Part shown: positions 20,747-29,149 of the stretch, one piece after another
Layout of the letters: the number at the start of each line of letters is the position of its first letter
How positions within the stretch are numbered: the first letter of the stretch is position 1
DNA from: Clostridia bacterium
Lineage (GTDB): Bacteria; Bacillota; Clostridia; Christensenellales; UBA1242
DNA: 37,881 bases
Assembly: GCA_017936585.1 (NCBI GenBank)
Contig: JAGBFI010000041.1
Coordinates: forward strand, 1-37,881
Direction of reading: 5' to 3'
Notes under the pieces: generated by a model
The model's input: the letters and a program-made list of their open reading frames with translations, nothing else
Told to the model about the DNA's origin: nothing
Databases searched by the model: none
Position numbers and translations under genes: made by a program

Positions 20747-21982
20747 TTATTTTTGGCATTTTGCGCCATCTTTGAACAACTCTGAAAGTTTCAACGTGAC
20801 AATTTCACCAACTTCCGCCTCGCCGGAATAATAGCATTTGATGTAGTTTTTCGTGTACCCCTCAAAGAAGTCGCCATTTCTCTCTTCAATCAAAACTTCG
20901 CCCATTTTGTTTTGAAAGATAAACTCTTCCTTCAGTTTTTTGCCAAGAGTTTTCAATCGCTTCAAGCGGTCACTCTTGATTTCCCCAGAGAGGTCTTTAT
21001 AAAGCTTTGATGCCGCCGTGCCGTCTCGCTTTGAATATGGAAAAATGTGCAATTGTGCAAATTTGACGCGCTCCACAAAAGCAAGCGTCTCTTCAAAATC
21101 TTCCTCAGTTTCAGTTGGAAAGCCAACAATGATGTCTGTTGTGACGCCCGCAAGTGGGAAATATTTTCTGATGAGTTTTATACTCTTTTCAAACTCCGCT
21201 GTGGTGTATTTTCTGTTCATCTTTTTCAAAACATTGTCACACCCACTTTGAAGCGATAAATGGAAATGTGGGCAGAAATTTTTTAGCCCAGCAAGCGTTT
21301 GCATAAACTCTTCCGTGATGATGTTGTCTTCCATAGACGAAAGTCTCAAGCGTTTGCCAAAGCCGTCCAATCTTTCGAGCAAAACGCCAAGCCCCATTTC
21401 CCCTTTCACCTTAAAGTCTGCAACGTCAATGCCAACAAGCACAATTTCTTTGACTGTTTCAGGCAATTTCTCCACCTCTGCAACAATGCTGTCAATCGAC
21501 CTCGACCTGCTGCGGCCGCGAAGATATGGAATGACGCAGTAGGTGCAAAACTTGTCGCACCCATCCTGAATTTTGATGTACGCCCTCGTCAAGGTTTGCT
21601 TTGCAAGAAGGTCATCTTCATATTCCTTTGGCAGGTCATATATGTGCTGACCTTCCTTTTCAAGCTCGTCCAATAGTTTCTTTTTGCTTGCCGTTCCAAA
21701 CAGCATCGTCACGCCGTGCCCCTCAAACTGCACCGGTCTGTTTTGGCTGGCACAGCCCATGATGTAAATTTTTGCATCCTTGTTGAATTTCCGTGCACGC
21801 TCAATCATCTGACGACTTTTCTTTTCCGCCTCGTTTGTCACCGCGCAGGTGTTGATGATGTAGGCATCCGCTTCTTCCAGTTTGTTTGTGGTTTCAAAAC
21901 CACGGTTCTCTAATTCAAAAATGAGAGCATCGCTCTCATATTGATTAACCTTACATCCAAGTGTTAAAATAGCAATTTTCAT
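20747..21982 (-). CDS. mtaB: tRNA t6A37 methylthiotransferase MtaB
   Basis: Radical-SAM enzyme converting t6A to ms2t6A at position 37 of ANN-decoding tRNAs. The 411-aa protein has the N-terminal methylthiotransferase cysteines (Cys10 in TLGCKVNQYES, Cys46 in NTCAVTNEAEKKSRQ, Cys77 in MGCASQ). The radical-SAM motif is GCDKFCTYC (142, 146, 149), and a C-terminal TRAM domain follows. The TLGCKVNQYE start favours MtaB over MiaB. ATG 21982 shares one base with the rsmE stop (TGATG), so I prefer it over an upstream in-frame ATG. Confidence 0.94.
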   Translation of the reverse strand: MKIAILTLGCKVNQYESDALIFELENRGFETTNKLEEADAYIINTCAVTNEAEKKSRQMIERARKFNKDAKIYIMGCASQNRPVQFEGHGVTMLFGTASKKKLLDELEKEGQHIYDLPKEYEDDLLAKQTLTRAYIKIQDGCDKFCTYCVIPYLRGRSRSRSIDSIVAEVEKLPETVKEIVLVGIDVADFKVKGEMGLGVLLERLDGFGKRLRLSSMEDNIITEEFMQTLAGLKNFCPHFHLSLQSGCDNVLKKMNRKYTTAEFEKSIKLIRKYFPLAGVTTDIIVGFPTETEEDFEETLAFVERVKFAQLHIFPYSKRDGTAASKLYKDLSGEIKSDRLKRLKTLGKKLKEEFIFQNKMGEVLIEERNGDFFEGYTKNYIKCYYSGEAEVGEIVTLKLSELFKDGAKCQK

Positions 21983-22686
21983 CAGTTCCCGCTCAACACT
22001 GAAACAAGCCCCATCATAACGCAGGATGCTGTTTCGCATCTATAAATTCTTTTGCCCAAACTGATTGAAGTTGCACCCGCTTCAACAAACTTTTCTTTTT
22101 CTTTTTGTGAAAATCCCCCCTCACTTCCTACGATGATGGCGATGTTTTTATATTTGTCAAGTTTTGAAAGTTTTTCGCCTTTGTCAGTGCGTTCATTTGC
22201 AAACAAAACAATATCAAAATCTTTGAAAGCCTCCAAGACATCATTCACTTTCACACATTTTGCAATTTCTGGCATGATTGAACGTTCACATTGCTTGCAG
22301 GCGTTCATCGCAATTGACTTGAGTCTCTCCATTTTGTTTTCTGTAACTTTTGCAATCACGTGTTCGCTGACAAATGGAACAATTTTTGAAATTCCAATTT
22401 CTGTCGCTTTTTGAACGATAAATTCAAATTTTTCTTTCTTTGTGATGGCTTGGAAAAGTACAATATTCTTCTTTGGATTTCCTTCGCACTTTTGACTTCC
22501 GATAACCTTGCATTTTGCTGACTTTTTGCCAATTTCTTCAATTTGGCAGAAAGTCTCATTTTCATCGCCAAGACAAACAACAAGTTCGTCCCCAACATTC
22601 ATTCTCAAAACATTCTTAAGATGATTGAATTCCTCGTCTTCAATCACAACATTTCCTTTAACTTCTCTTCCGAAAAATCTACGCAT
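21982..22686 (-). CDS. rsmE: 16S rRNA m3U1498 methyltransferase RsmE
   Basis: SPOUT-class enzyme methylating U1498 of 16S rRNA. The 234-aa protein has an N-terminal PUA-like part (MRRFFGREV...HLKNVLRMNVGDEL) and the knotted SAM site IIVGSEGGFSQKEKE and SLGKRIYRCETA. ATG 22686 is chosen for the family start MRRFF and the SD AAGGGGG; the frame extends further up without support. It is translationally coupled to mtaB and follows dnaJ on the same strand after a terminator. Confidence 0.95.
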   Translation of the reverse strand: MRRFFGREVKGNVVIEDEEFNHLKNVLRMNVGDELVVCLGDENETFCQIEEIGKKSAKCKVIGSQKCEGNPKKNIVLFQAITKKEKFEFIVQKATEIGISKIVPFVSEHVIAKVTENKMERLKSIAMNACKQCERSIMPEIAKCVKVNDVLEAFKDFDIVLFANERTDKGEKLSKLDKYKNIAIIVGSEGGFSQKEKEKFVEAGATSISLGKRIYRCETASCVMMGLVSVLSGN

Positions 22687-22744
22687 AAAGCCCCCTTTTT
22701 GATTATCATACACCAAAATCGAATTAAAAAGCAAATATTTATAC

Positions 22745-22771
22745 AAAAAAAGACTTTAAAATCTTAAAGTC
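22745..22771 (-). terminator. Terminator of the heat-shock operon
   Basis: Perfect 8-bp stem GACTTTAA/TTAAAGTC with a 4-nt loop and seven T on the minus strand; it includes the dnaJ stop codon. Confidence 0.88.
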
Positions 22772-23897
22772 CTTTCATTTTGTTGTTAATTTCTTTGAAT
22801 TTTGGATAGTCATTCTCGTCAAACTCGTTCTCAATCTCTTTCAAGAGGTCTTTTGCCTTTCTTGAAAGGTTCTTTGGAGGTTCACTTTTGATTGTCACCA
22901 AAATGTCTCCATAAGCTTCACGATTGAGCATCTTAATACCCTTTCCTTTCACACGCATAACCGTTCCGCTGAGCGTGCCTGGCTTGATTTCCAGTGACAT
23001 CTTTCCCTTCGTGAGAGGAATTTCAACCTTTCCACCAAGCAAGCAAGTTGTGAATGGAACATACATGTCAAAACTCAAATCAGAGCCAACACGCTTGAAA
23101 ATTGGATGTGCTCCAACGGAGATTTTGATGTTGAGGTCACCGCTCACCCCTTGAGAGCTTGCAGCACCATTTCCTTCGCCTCTCATGCGGATTGTTTGTC
23201 CGTCATCAATTCCGGCAGGAACCTTCACACGCACTTGAGCCTGAGCTTTTTTGCATCCCTTCCCGTTGCATTCTTCGCACTTTTCCTTAATCATTTTTCC
23301 AGTGCCGCCGCAACGAGGACAAGCTCCCTCACGTATGGTTGTTCCAAACATTGTTTGCTGCTGCATTCTCACTCTGCCCGCGCCCTTACAGTCCGGACAA
23401 GTGGTGAAATCTCTTCCATTCTTGGCGCCCGTGCCAGAACACTTCTGACAAGTTTCAATGCGGTTGAAAGATATGATTTTCTCAACGCCAAAAACTGCTT
23501 CATCAAACGTGAGTTTCATCGCCACATTGATGTCATCTCCACGCTCCTGAACTCTTCCGGAACGACCACCGCCGCCAAACGCAGAAAAGATGTCGCTGAA
23601 GATGTCGCTGAAACCTCCGAAGCCACCACCGCCAAAGAAATCGCCAAAGCCACCGGCTCCGCCGCCACCAAATTGTGGACCGTCTGCAGAGCCATATTGG
23701 TCATAGTTTGAACGTTTTTTATCGTCTCCCAAAACCTCGTAGGCTTCGTTGATTTCCTTAAACTTTTCGGCTGCTTCTGGCGTTTTGTTCAAATCGGGAT
23801 GATATTTTTTTGCCAAACGGCGATATGCACTTTTGATTTCGTCCGCATCCGCAGTTTTGCTCACTCCCAAAATTTCATAATAATCTTTATTCGCCAT
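22764..23897 (-). CDS. dnaJ: Chaperone protein DnaJ
   Basis: Hsp40 co-chaperone that delivers substrates to DnaK and stimulates its ATPase. The 377-aa protein has the J domain with HPD (YHPDLNK), a long Gly/Phe region (about residues 75-115), four zinc-finger repeats ([32 protein letters not shown]) and C-terminal substrate domains. It is a complete type I DnaJ. AAAGGA precedes the ATG. Last gene of hrcA-grpE-dnaK-dnaJ, separated from dnaK by 313 nt of hairpin-rich sequence, unlike the tight spacing earlier in the operon. Confidence 0.97.
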   Translation of the reverse strand: MANKDYYEILGVSKTADADEIKSAYRRLAKKYHPDLNKTPEAAEKFKEINEAYEVLGDDKKRSNYDQYGSADGPQFGGGGAGGFGDFFGGGGFGGFSDIFSDIFSAFGGGGRSGRVQERGDDINVAMKLTFDEAVFGVEKIISFNRIETCQKCSGTGAKNGRDFTTCPDCKGAGRVRMQQQTMFGTTIREGACPRCGGTGKMIKEKCEECNGKGCKKAQAQVRVKVPAGIDDGQTIRMRGEGNGAASSQGVSGDLNIKISVGAHPIFKRVGSDLSFDMYVPFTTCLLGGKVEIPLTKGKMSLEIKPGTLSGTVMRVKGKGIKMLNREAYGDILVTIKSEPPKNLSRKAKDLLKEIENEFDENDYPKFKEINNKMKGL

Positions 23898-24210
23898 CGA
23901 CTTTTTCCTTTATTTTATCTTATAATAACGCTCCCCCTTAAACGCTGATTTTTATATTATTCATCATAATTTGAAGAGAACAAGACTCTTTTTGTTCTCT
24001 CTTGTTTGCTATTTCCCAGAAAATGAAGAATAAGTGCTTGAATTTTACTTTGTAAAATTTTTGCAAAAACAAACACTTGAACTCTTTTTCTAAAAATGAC
24101 ACAAAAATTCAAGTTTGATTTGCTTACTTTCTCAAAGTAAGTCGTTTGCGGGAGTCCGAGGGGAATCGAACCCCCTCGGTTTCTTTTGTAACTTTTCTAA
24201 CATAGAAAAG
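23898..24210 (-). other. Hairpin-rich dnaK-dnaJ intercistronic region
   Basis: No gene. It holds five strong inverted repeats. 24189-24213 (11 bp, 3-nt loop) includes the dnaK stop. 24156-24179 has 8 bp and a GTTCGATT loop on the minus strand, like a tRNA T-arm. The others are 24123-24141 (8 bp, 3-nt loop), 24041-24059 (8 bp) and 23975-24000 (9 bp). None except possibly the last has a proper T-run on the minus strand, so they look more like mRNA-processing or stability elements than terminators. No good dnaJ promoter was found. Confidence 0.6.
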
Positions 24211-26043
24211 TTAGTCAATTACTACTTCTGGATCTCCATCATCTTTCTTGTCGCCTGCGCCAGCGTTTCCAGCATCACCTGCACCTGCAGCTCCGTTTGG
24301 ATTTGCATTTTGATACATCTTTGTGAATACTTCGTTTGAAACTTGAGTAAGTTCTTCCAATCCCTTCTTCAAAACTTCAACATCTGTGCTTTCAAAATCT
24401 GTTTTTGCTTTTGCAATTGCATCTTCAAGACGCTTTTTGTCTTCTTCAGAAAGTTTGTCGCCATTTTCTTTCAGCATTTTCTCAAGAGAGTAAATCATGT
24501 TGTCAGCTTGATTTTTTGTTTCAACAAATTCTTTTCTCTTCTTGTCTTCTTCAGCATGAGCCTCAGCTTCTTTGATTGCAGCTTGGATGTCTTCTTCCTT
24601 AAGGTTTGAAGATGCTGTAATTGTGATGTTTTGTTCTTTGTTTGTGCCAAGGTCTTTTGCAGAAACCTTCACAATTCCGTTTGCGTCAATGTCGAATGTC
24701 ACTTCAATTTGTGGCACACCTCTTGGTGCTGGTGGAATGTCTGAAAGTTGGAATCTTCCAAGAGTTTTGTTTTGAGCAGCAAATTCTCTTTCGCCTTGAA
24801 GCACATGGATGTCAACGCCTGGTTGATTGTCAGCAGCTGTTGAGAAAATTTGAGATTTCTTTGTTGGGATTGTTGTGTTTCTTTCAATAAGTTTTGTGAA
24901 CACTCCGCCCAAAGTTTCAATTCCAAGTGAAAGTGGAGTTACATCCAAAAGAAGCACGTCCTTAACATCTCCAGCAAGCACGCCAGCTTGAATTGCAGCG
25001 CCCACGGCAACGCATTCGTCTGGATTGATTCCCTTGAATGGTTCTTTTCCTGTGAAGTTCTTAACCGCTTCCACAACGGCTGGAATACGTGTTGAGCCAC
25101 CAACAAGGATAACTTTGTCAATTTGTCCTGTTGTGAGTTTTGCGTCAGCAAGAGCTCGTTTGCAGCATTCTGTTGTTTCTTTCACCAAATCTTCAGTGAT
25201 GGCATCAAATTTTGCTCTTGAAATTTCGCATTCCAAGTGTTTTGGACCGTTCGCATCAGCTGTGATAAATGGAATTGAAACATTGACAACAAGTTTTGAA
25301 GAGAGGTCAATTTTTGTCTTTTCAGCTTCGTCCTTAAGTCTTTGCATTGCAAGTTTGTCTTTTGACAAATCCATTCCTCCATTTTTGCTCTTAAATTCTT
25401 CAACCAAGAAATCAATGATACGGTTGTCGAAGTCATCTCCGCCAAGACGTGTGTTTCCGTTTGTTGACAAAACTTCAAAAACGTTGTCTCCAATTTCCAA
25501 AATTGAAACGTCAAATGTTCCGCCGCCAAGGTCATAAACCAAAATCTTTTGGTTGTTGTTTTCGCCCTTGTCAAGTCCATAAGCAAGAGCTGCCGCTGTT
25601 GGCTCGTTGATGATTCTCAAAACTTCCAATCCAGCAATTTTTCCTGCATCCTTTGTTGCTTGACGTTGACTGTCGTTGAAATATGCAGGCACTGTGATGA
25701 CTGCTTGTGTCACAGGTCCGCCAAGATATGCTTCTGCGTCCGCTTTAAGCTTTGACAAAATCATGGCAGAAATCTCTTGTGGAGAATATTCCTTGTCGTT
25801 CAATTTTGCCTTAAAGTTTGTTCCCATTTCTCTTTTGATTGAAATGATTGTATTTTCATGGTTGATGACAGCCTGTCTTTTTGCAACCTTACCAACCAAC
25901 CTTTCTCCTTCCTTTGTGTAAGCCACAACTGAAGGTGTTGTTCTGTCGCCTTCAGCGTTTGCGATAACTGTTGGCTTTCCGCCTTCCATAACAGCCACGC
26001 AAGAGTTTGTTGTTCCCAAGTCAATACCAATAATTTTGCTCAT
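24211..26043 (-). CDS. dnaK: Chaperone protein DnaK (Hsp70)
   Basis: ATP-driven chaperone. The 610-aa protein has the nucleotide-binding signatures [32 protein letters not shown] and [13 protein letters not shown]. The interdomain linker is [18 protein letters not shown], followed by the substrate domain and a Gly/Ala/Asn-rich tail ending PEVVID. AAAGGAG precedes the ATG, five nt after grpE. Third gene of the CIRCE-controlled operon. Confidence 0.98.
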   Translation of the reverse strand: MSKIIGIDLGTTNSCVAVMEGGKPTVIANAEGDRTTPSVVAYTKEGERLVGKVAKRQAVINHENTIISIKREMGTNFKAKLNDKEYSPQEISAMILSKLKADAEAYLGGPVTQAVITVPAYFNDSQRQATKDAGKIAGLEVLRIINEPTAAALAYGLDKGENNNQKILVYDLGGGTFDVSILEIGDNVFEVLSTNGNTRLGGDDFDNRIIDFLVEEFKSKNGGMDLSKDKLAMQRLKDEAEKTKIDLSSKLVVNVSIPFITADANGPKHLECEISRAKFDAITEDLVKETTECCKRALADAKLTTGQIDKVILVGGSTRIPAVVEAVKNFTGKEPFKGINPDECVAVGAAIQAGVLAGDVKDVLLLDVTPLSLGIETLGGVFTKLIERNTTIPTKKSQIFSTAADNQPGVDIHVLQGEREFAAQNKTLGRFQLSDIPPAPRGVPQIEVTFDIDANGIVKVSAKDLGTNKEQNITITASSNLKEEDIQAAIKEAEAHAEEDKKRKEFVETKNQADNMIYSLEKMLKENGDKLSEEDKKRLEDAIAKAKTDFESTDVEVLKKGLEELTQVSNEVFTKMYQNANPNGAAGAGDAGNAGAGDKKDDGDPEVVID

Positions 26044-26047
26044 TTTT

Positions 26048-26704
26048 TTATTCTCCTTTTTTGTTTACAATAACTTTTGAATATCTGATAACCTTTCCAT
26101 TCAACGTCCATCCCGCTTGATATTCGTCCACGATGATGTCGTTTTCCTTGTCTTCCTCATGCATAAGTGCAATCACGTTGTGAAGATGTGGGTCGAATGT
26201 TTTTCCGATTGCCTCAATTTTTTCAACATTCAAAGTTTTGAGTGCCTCCAAAATTTTGTTTTCAATCATGTTTATTCCTGTAAGCATGTTTTCATCACTG
26301 ACAGTTCTTTTTGCTTCCTTGAAAGCGTCCAAACATGGCAAAAACACTTCAATCACGCTCTTCACGCCCTCTTGACGTTGAAAGTCAAGTTGCTCTGCCA
26401 CACGTTTGCGATAGTTTTCAAAATCTGCTTGCATTCTTTGAGCCATCAGAAGATATTGTTCTGCCTCATGATTGTGTCCGCAGCCGCAGTTATGTTCGTA
26501 GTTGTGATTATGTTTGCCGTGGCATCCACAATCTTCGCCGCCTTCTTCACAGTTGCAGTCATCCCCACATGTGCATTCATGTTCTTCACAGCCGCAATCA
26601 CCGCAGTGGCACTCATCTCCACATTGGCAGTCGTCACCGCAGTGACATTCTTCGCCACACTCGCAAGCTTCTTCAAATTTCTTTTTCTTCTTTTCTTCTT
26701 TCAT
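26048..26704 (-). CDS. grpE: GrpE nucleotide exchange factor with a Cys/His-rich N-terminal extension
   Basis: GrpE releases ADP from DnaK. The C-terminal ~135 residues are ordinary GrpE: the coiled-coil ([25 protein letters not shown]), then [24 protein letters not shown] and [19 protein letters not shown]. The first ~80 residues are not. After a Lys-rich start, residues 14-79 contain 18 cysteines and 9 histidines in a repeat of about six residues (C-x-C-G-D/E-D/E), ending in GCGHNH. This is metallothionein-like and should bind several soft metal ions. The tail would occupy the position of the normally disordered acidic GrpE N-terminus. The start ATG overlaps hrcA by 4 nt. Confidence 0.95.
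   Translation of the reverse strand: MKEEKKKKKFEEACECGEECHCGDDCQCGDECHCGDCGCEEHECTCGDDCNCEEGGEDCGCHGKHNHNYEHNCGCGHNHEAEQYLLMAQRMQADFENYRKRVAEQLDFQRQEGVKSVIEVFLPCLDAFKEAKRTVSDENMLTGINMIENKILEALKTLNVEKIEAIGKTFDPHLHNVIALMHEEDKENDIIVDEYQAGWTLNGKVIRYSKVIVNKKGE
26468..26665 (-). repeat. Tandem CxCG-type coding repeats in grpE
   Basis: Imperfect ~18-nt tandem units coding for Cys-x-Cys-Gly-Asp/Glu-Asp/Glu blocks at residues 14-52, then a His/Cys-rich stretch to residue 79. The array probably expanded by unit duplication. Confidence 0.75.
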
Positions 26705-27696
26705 TTATTCTCCTTCTCCTTTGACAGTTCATCCACCACCACTTTAAGCGCCGATGCAATGCTTAAATAGTCCATTTTTTGAGGTCCAAACACACCAATT
26801 GATGCAAGTTTGTTCCCTCCAACAATGATTGGTGCTTTCACACAAGAACAAGCTTCTTCCCCGTCCTCGGCAATCACTGCAGAGATGTCTTTTTCGTCAC
26901 TGTCAAGCACTTGAATAAGTTGTTCTTCATTATTTATGGTTTTTAAAACTTTCTTGGCATCTTTGGAGTTTTCTTCAACCAGTTCAACAACGCCCTCAGC
27001 TTGAACATTCAAAAGTTTTTGTTTGTTCAGTCTTGAAAGTCCCAAAATCACATTGTCAACAACACTTTGGAAGGCTTCAATTTCTCCGCTCATGCCCTTT
27101 TTGAACTGCACGATGTTGTCCATCATAAAACCAACAGTTTCGCCTTTGAAATATTTGGTCAGATAGCTTGAAGCATCTTCACAGTTCTGAGCCGTTGCAC
27201 AAATGTCCATTTGCTCAGTGATGTAGCCATAGTTTGTGCCAATCAACACCATGCATTTATCTCCCAAAAGTGGCACAATCTTAAATTCTTGCAAAACCAA
27301 GTTTTCAACGCCATTAACAAGCACAACTGTTGGATAGTTTGTCGCCTTGCTGATGATTTTCGCAATGCCGGCAACAATTTGGTCAAGACTTTGAGTTCTG
27401 TTTTCAATCAGTTGTCTCACTCCTTCCAACTCACTGTTTGTCGCTTTGATGTTTCTCAAAAGATTTTCAACATAGAAGCGATAACCTTGTGCGGTTGGGA
27501 CGCGTCCGCCCGAAGTGTGAAGCTGTTTCAGAAAACCCATAGCCTCCAACGCATTGAGCTCTGCACGAAGTGTTGCAGTGGAAACATCCAAAGATGTTCT
27601 GTCTTTCACAGACCCGCTTGTGATTGGAGCGGAATCTTTGATAAACTCTTCAACAGCAATATTTAAAATCTTAATTTTTCTTTCGGAGAGTTCCAT
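26701..27696 (-). CDS. hrcA: Heat-inducible transcription repressor HrcA
   Basis: Represses the dnaK operon (and usually groE) by binding CIRCE, its activity depending on the GroE folding state. The 331-aa protein begins with the winged helix (SERKIKILNIAVEEFIKDSAPITSGSVKDRT...ATLRAELNALEAMGFLKQLHTSGGRVPT) followed by the GAF-like and dimerisation regions. It is the first gene of the operon, directly behind the CIRCE element, so it is autoregulated. AAAAGG lies upstream of the ATG. Confidence 0.97.
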   Translation of the reverse strand: MELSERKIKILNIAVEEFIKDSAPITSGSVKDRTSLDVSTATLRAELNALEAMGFLKQLHTSGGRVPTAQGYRFYVENLLRNIKATNSELEGVRQLIENRTQSLDQIVAGIAKIISKATNYPTVVLVNGVENLVLQEFKIVPLLGDKCMVLIGTNYGYITEQMDICATAQNCEDASSYLTKYFKGETVGFMMDNIVQFKKGMSGEIEAFQSVVDNVILGLSRLNKQKLLNVQAEGVVELVEENSKDAKKVLKTINNEEQLIQVLDSDEKDISAVIAEDGEEACSCVKAPIIVGGNKLASIGVFGPQKMDYLSIASALKVVVDELSKEKENK

Positions 27697-27720
27697 AATT
27701 TTAAACCTTTTATAAAGTTT

Positions 27721-27749
27721 GCTAGCACTCTCGACTTTTAAGTGCTAGC
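27721..27749. promoter_or_regulatory. CIRCE operator
   Basis: Inverted repeat GCTAGCACT / AGTGCTAGC separated by 11 nt, i.e. CTAGCACTC-N9-AAGTGCTAG, close to consensus TTAGCACTC-N9-GAGTGCTAA. It starts right after the -10 of the hrcA promoter, so HrcA would block initiation. Confidence 0.93.
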
Positions 27750-27752
27750 ACT

Positions 27753-27781
27753 ATTATATGCAGTTACAAAAAAAAAGTCAA
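27753..27781 (-). promoter_or_regulatory. Promoter of hrcA-grpE-dnaK-dnaJ
   Basis: TTGACT (27776-27781), 17-nt spacer, TATAAT (27753-27758) on the minus strand, directly upstream of CIRCE. Confidence 0.88.
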
Positions 27782-27880
27782 CAAATATTGCCAACTTTTT
27801 AAAAATTTTTTTTATCACTGAAACTTTCTAGAATAAGTCGTGATTTTCCAAGACAAATTCTATTAACCTTTCCTCTCTTT

Positions 27881-28072
27881 TTATGAAATATAGCCACTCA
27901 TGAAATATAGCCACCAATTTTTCTCACATTCAATTAATTTTAATTTTTGACAGCCGTTTAATTCTTTATATAATTCTTTTTCTAATAAAATATACTTCAT
28001 GTATGTCTCACAAGGATTTCTGGACTCCTCACCCGAAAAAGCTCTAATAATGTTTTTGATTTTAGATTTCAT
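27881..28072 (-). CDS. Small protein, 63 aa, C-terminus altered by a tandem duplication
   Basis: Unknown family. Strong SD AGGAGG before ATG 28072. The product is basic and helical with NWWLYF near the end. A 17-bp tandem duplication (27883-27916) at the 3' end shifts the frame and adds MSGYIS before a stop. With one copy removed the frame would run on to TAG at 27828-27830, giving 75 aa with an amphipathic end (IKREERLIEFVLENHDLF). It is divergent from a double-HTH regulator and separated from it by about 100 nt. Confidence 0.6.
   Translation of the reverse strand: MKSKIKNIIRAFSGEESRNPCETYMKYILLEKELYKELNGCQKLKLIECEKNWWLYFMSGYIS
27883..27916. repeat. 17-bp tandem duplication
   Basis: Two adjacent copies of ATGAAATATAGCCAC plus two further bases on the plus strand (27883-27899 and 27900-27916), differing only in the last positions. 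Confidence 0.85.
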
Positions 28073-28096
28073 CTTTTCCTCCTATATACATAATGC

Positions 28097-28174
28097 TGCA
28101 CCGTTAGTGCTAAAATCAAGTTTTTTTGTTAATTATTTTCTAAAATCAAAATAAGTTTTAAGAGAAACGGTGCA
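28097..28174. promoter_or_regulatory. Candidate operator in the divergent HTH promoter region
   Basis: TGCACCGTT (28097-28105) and its inverted copy AACGGTGCA (28166-28174) are 60 nt apart between the two divergent genes; the second copy covers the HTH gene start. Two copies of CTAAAATCAA lie between them (28110 and 28140). Likely binding sites for the adjacent regulator. Confidence 0.5.
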
Positions 28175-28175
28175 T

Positions 28176-28598
28176 ATGACAAATTTCTATGATTTAATTT
28201 CAGATGTTTTGCAAGAGAGAAACAAATCCATCAAAGACTTAGAGAATGATGGCGTTTTAACTAAAAACACTTTTTATAATTTTAAAGACACGGCACCCTC
28301 ACTTTCAAACATCATTGCAATCGCAAATTATCTGTCAGTCTCCATTGATTACATCATCGGAAATACATCAGAAAATAAATTTAAAAGATACAGCCCCACA
28401 CAACCCAATTTATATTCAAAAATTTCCGCCTTACTCAACTCCAGCGGCATAAGCCAATCAAAATTATGTAAAGCTGTTGGCATTTCAAGAACAAATTTCT
28501 CGCGTTGGAATCATGGTGCCACCCCAAAACTATCCACTCTTATCGAAATCTGCAAGTATCTCTCGTGCAATTTGGATGACATATTAGAAAAAAAATAA
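28176..28598 (+). CDS. Tandem XRE-type helix-turn-helix regulator, 140 aa
   Basis: Two Cro/C1-type HTH domains in one chain. The first (about residues 2-64) is divergent: DLENDGVLTKNTFYNF, LSNIIAIANYLSVSIDYIIG. The second (about 75-138) is typical: LNSSGISQSKLCKAVGISRTNFSRWNHGATPKLSTLIEICKYLSCNLDDIL. It probably binds DNA as a repressor of itself and of the divergent small gene. ATG 28176 gives the usual MTNFYDL start; GTG 28170 is also in frame. The SD is weak. It looks accessory rather than core, possibly a remnant of a mobile element. Confidence 0.82.
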   Translation: MTNFYDLISDVLQERNKSIKDLENDGVLTKNTFYNFKDTAPSLSNIIAIANYLSVSIDYIIGNTSENKFKRYSPTQPNLYSKISALLNSSGISQSKLCKAVGISRTNFSRWNHGATPKLSTLIEICKYLSCNLDDILEKK

Positions 28599-28621
28599 AG
28601 CCGAAGCTTTATTCTTTTTTC
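28594..28621. terminator. Bidirectional terminator with a UUCG-type loop
   Basis: Perfect AATAAAGC/GCTTTATT stem; the loop is CGAA on the plus strand and TTCG on the minus strand. A-run on one side and T-run on the other serve both the HTH gene and the convergent coiled-coil gene. Confidence 0.88.
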
Positions 28622-28648
28622 TTGTTTATATTTCAATCTTTTTATGTC

Positions 28649-29005
28649 TTATTTTACAAATATTGTCTTGAGTTCTTTCACCACTTTTTCTGCATATTCA
28701 GTTGAAACAAGTTGTGCGTGCAAAGTTTTTTCTCTTTTCTCATCCCTTTGTTCTCTTGCAAGTTTTCCAGCTTGGCTGAAAGTTTTTCTTCTGTCAGCCA
28801 AAAGTTTAACGATTGCTTCGTCATGTTTTCTTTCAAGTTCTTTCTTAACCGCATTCTTTGCTTCTGCAATCTTGTTTTCAATTGCCACACTTTCGCCTCT
28901 AACTTTCTTCTCCAATTCCAATTTTGCAAGAGCAATAATTGCGTTTTCAAGTCCTTTTGTCTCCTCTGTGACAACATAGTTTGCATAATTCCATTCTTTT
29001 TTCAT
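28649..29005 (-). CDS. Coiled-coil protein, 118 aa
   Basis: Almost entirely alpha-helical and highly charged, with heptad-like spacing over residues 15-95 (ENAIIALAKLELEKKV, then AEAKNAVKKELERKHDEAIV). No signal peptide, no membrane segment, no known motif, so probably a cytoplasmic structural or scaffolding protein. ATG 29005 is six nt after AAGGAG; an ATG at 29011 sits too close to that SD. It is monocistronic with its own promoter and shares a terminator with the HTH gene. Confidence 0.75.
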   Translation of the reverse strand: MKKEWNYANYVVTEETKGLENAIIALAKLELEKKVRGESVAIENKIAEAKNAVKKELERKHDEAIVKLLADRRKTFSQAGKLAREQRDEKREKTLHAQLVSTEYAEKVVKELKTIFVK

Positions 29006-29034
29006 TTCCATCTCCTTGTTTTGAATATTCGGCT

Positions 29035-29063
29035 ATTATAACACCTCACCTTGTCAAAATCAA
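29035..29063 (-). promoter_or_regulatory. Promoter of the coiled-coil gene
   Basis: TTGATT (29058-29063), 17-nt spacer, TATAAT (29035-29040) on the minus strand. Confidence 0.75.
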
Positions 29064-29149
29064 GGGTTTAAATCAAAAATTCCCCCGTCATAAACATTTT
29101 TTTTCGCCCTATCATATATATTAAAGTATGAATTTTAAGGAGGAAAAAT

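Noticed and set aside
24150..24180. A complete tRNA or tmRNA gene in the dnaK-dnaJ gap
   Set aside because: Only a T-arm-like hairpin is present; no acceptor pairing, D-arm, anticodon arm or CCA could be found.
26468..26665. CRISPR array
   Set aside because: The periodic repeats there are short imperfect coding units within grpE. No set of identical 25-40 nt repeats with unique spacers occurs anywhere in the window.
26117..26770. Plus-strand 217-codon open frame opposite grpE
   Set aside because: It is antisense to a clear GrpE; its Val/Ala/Phe-rich sequence comes from the complement of the Cys/His repeats.
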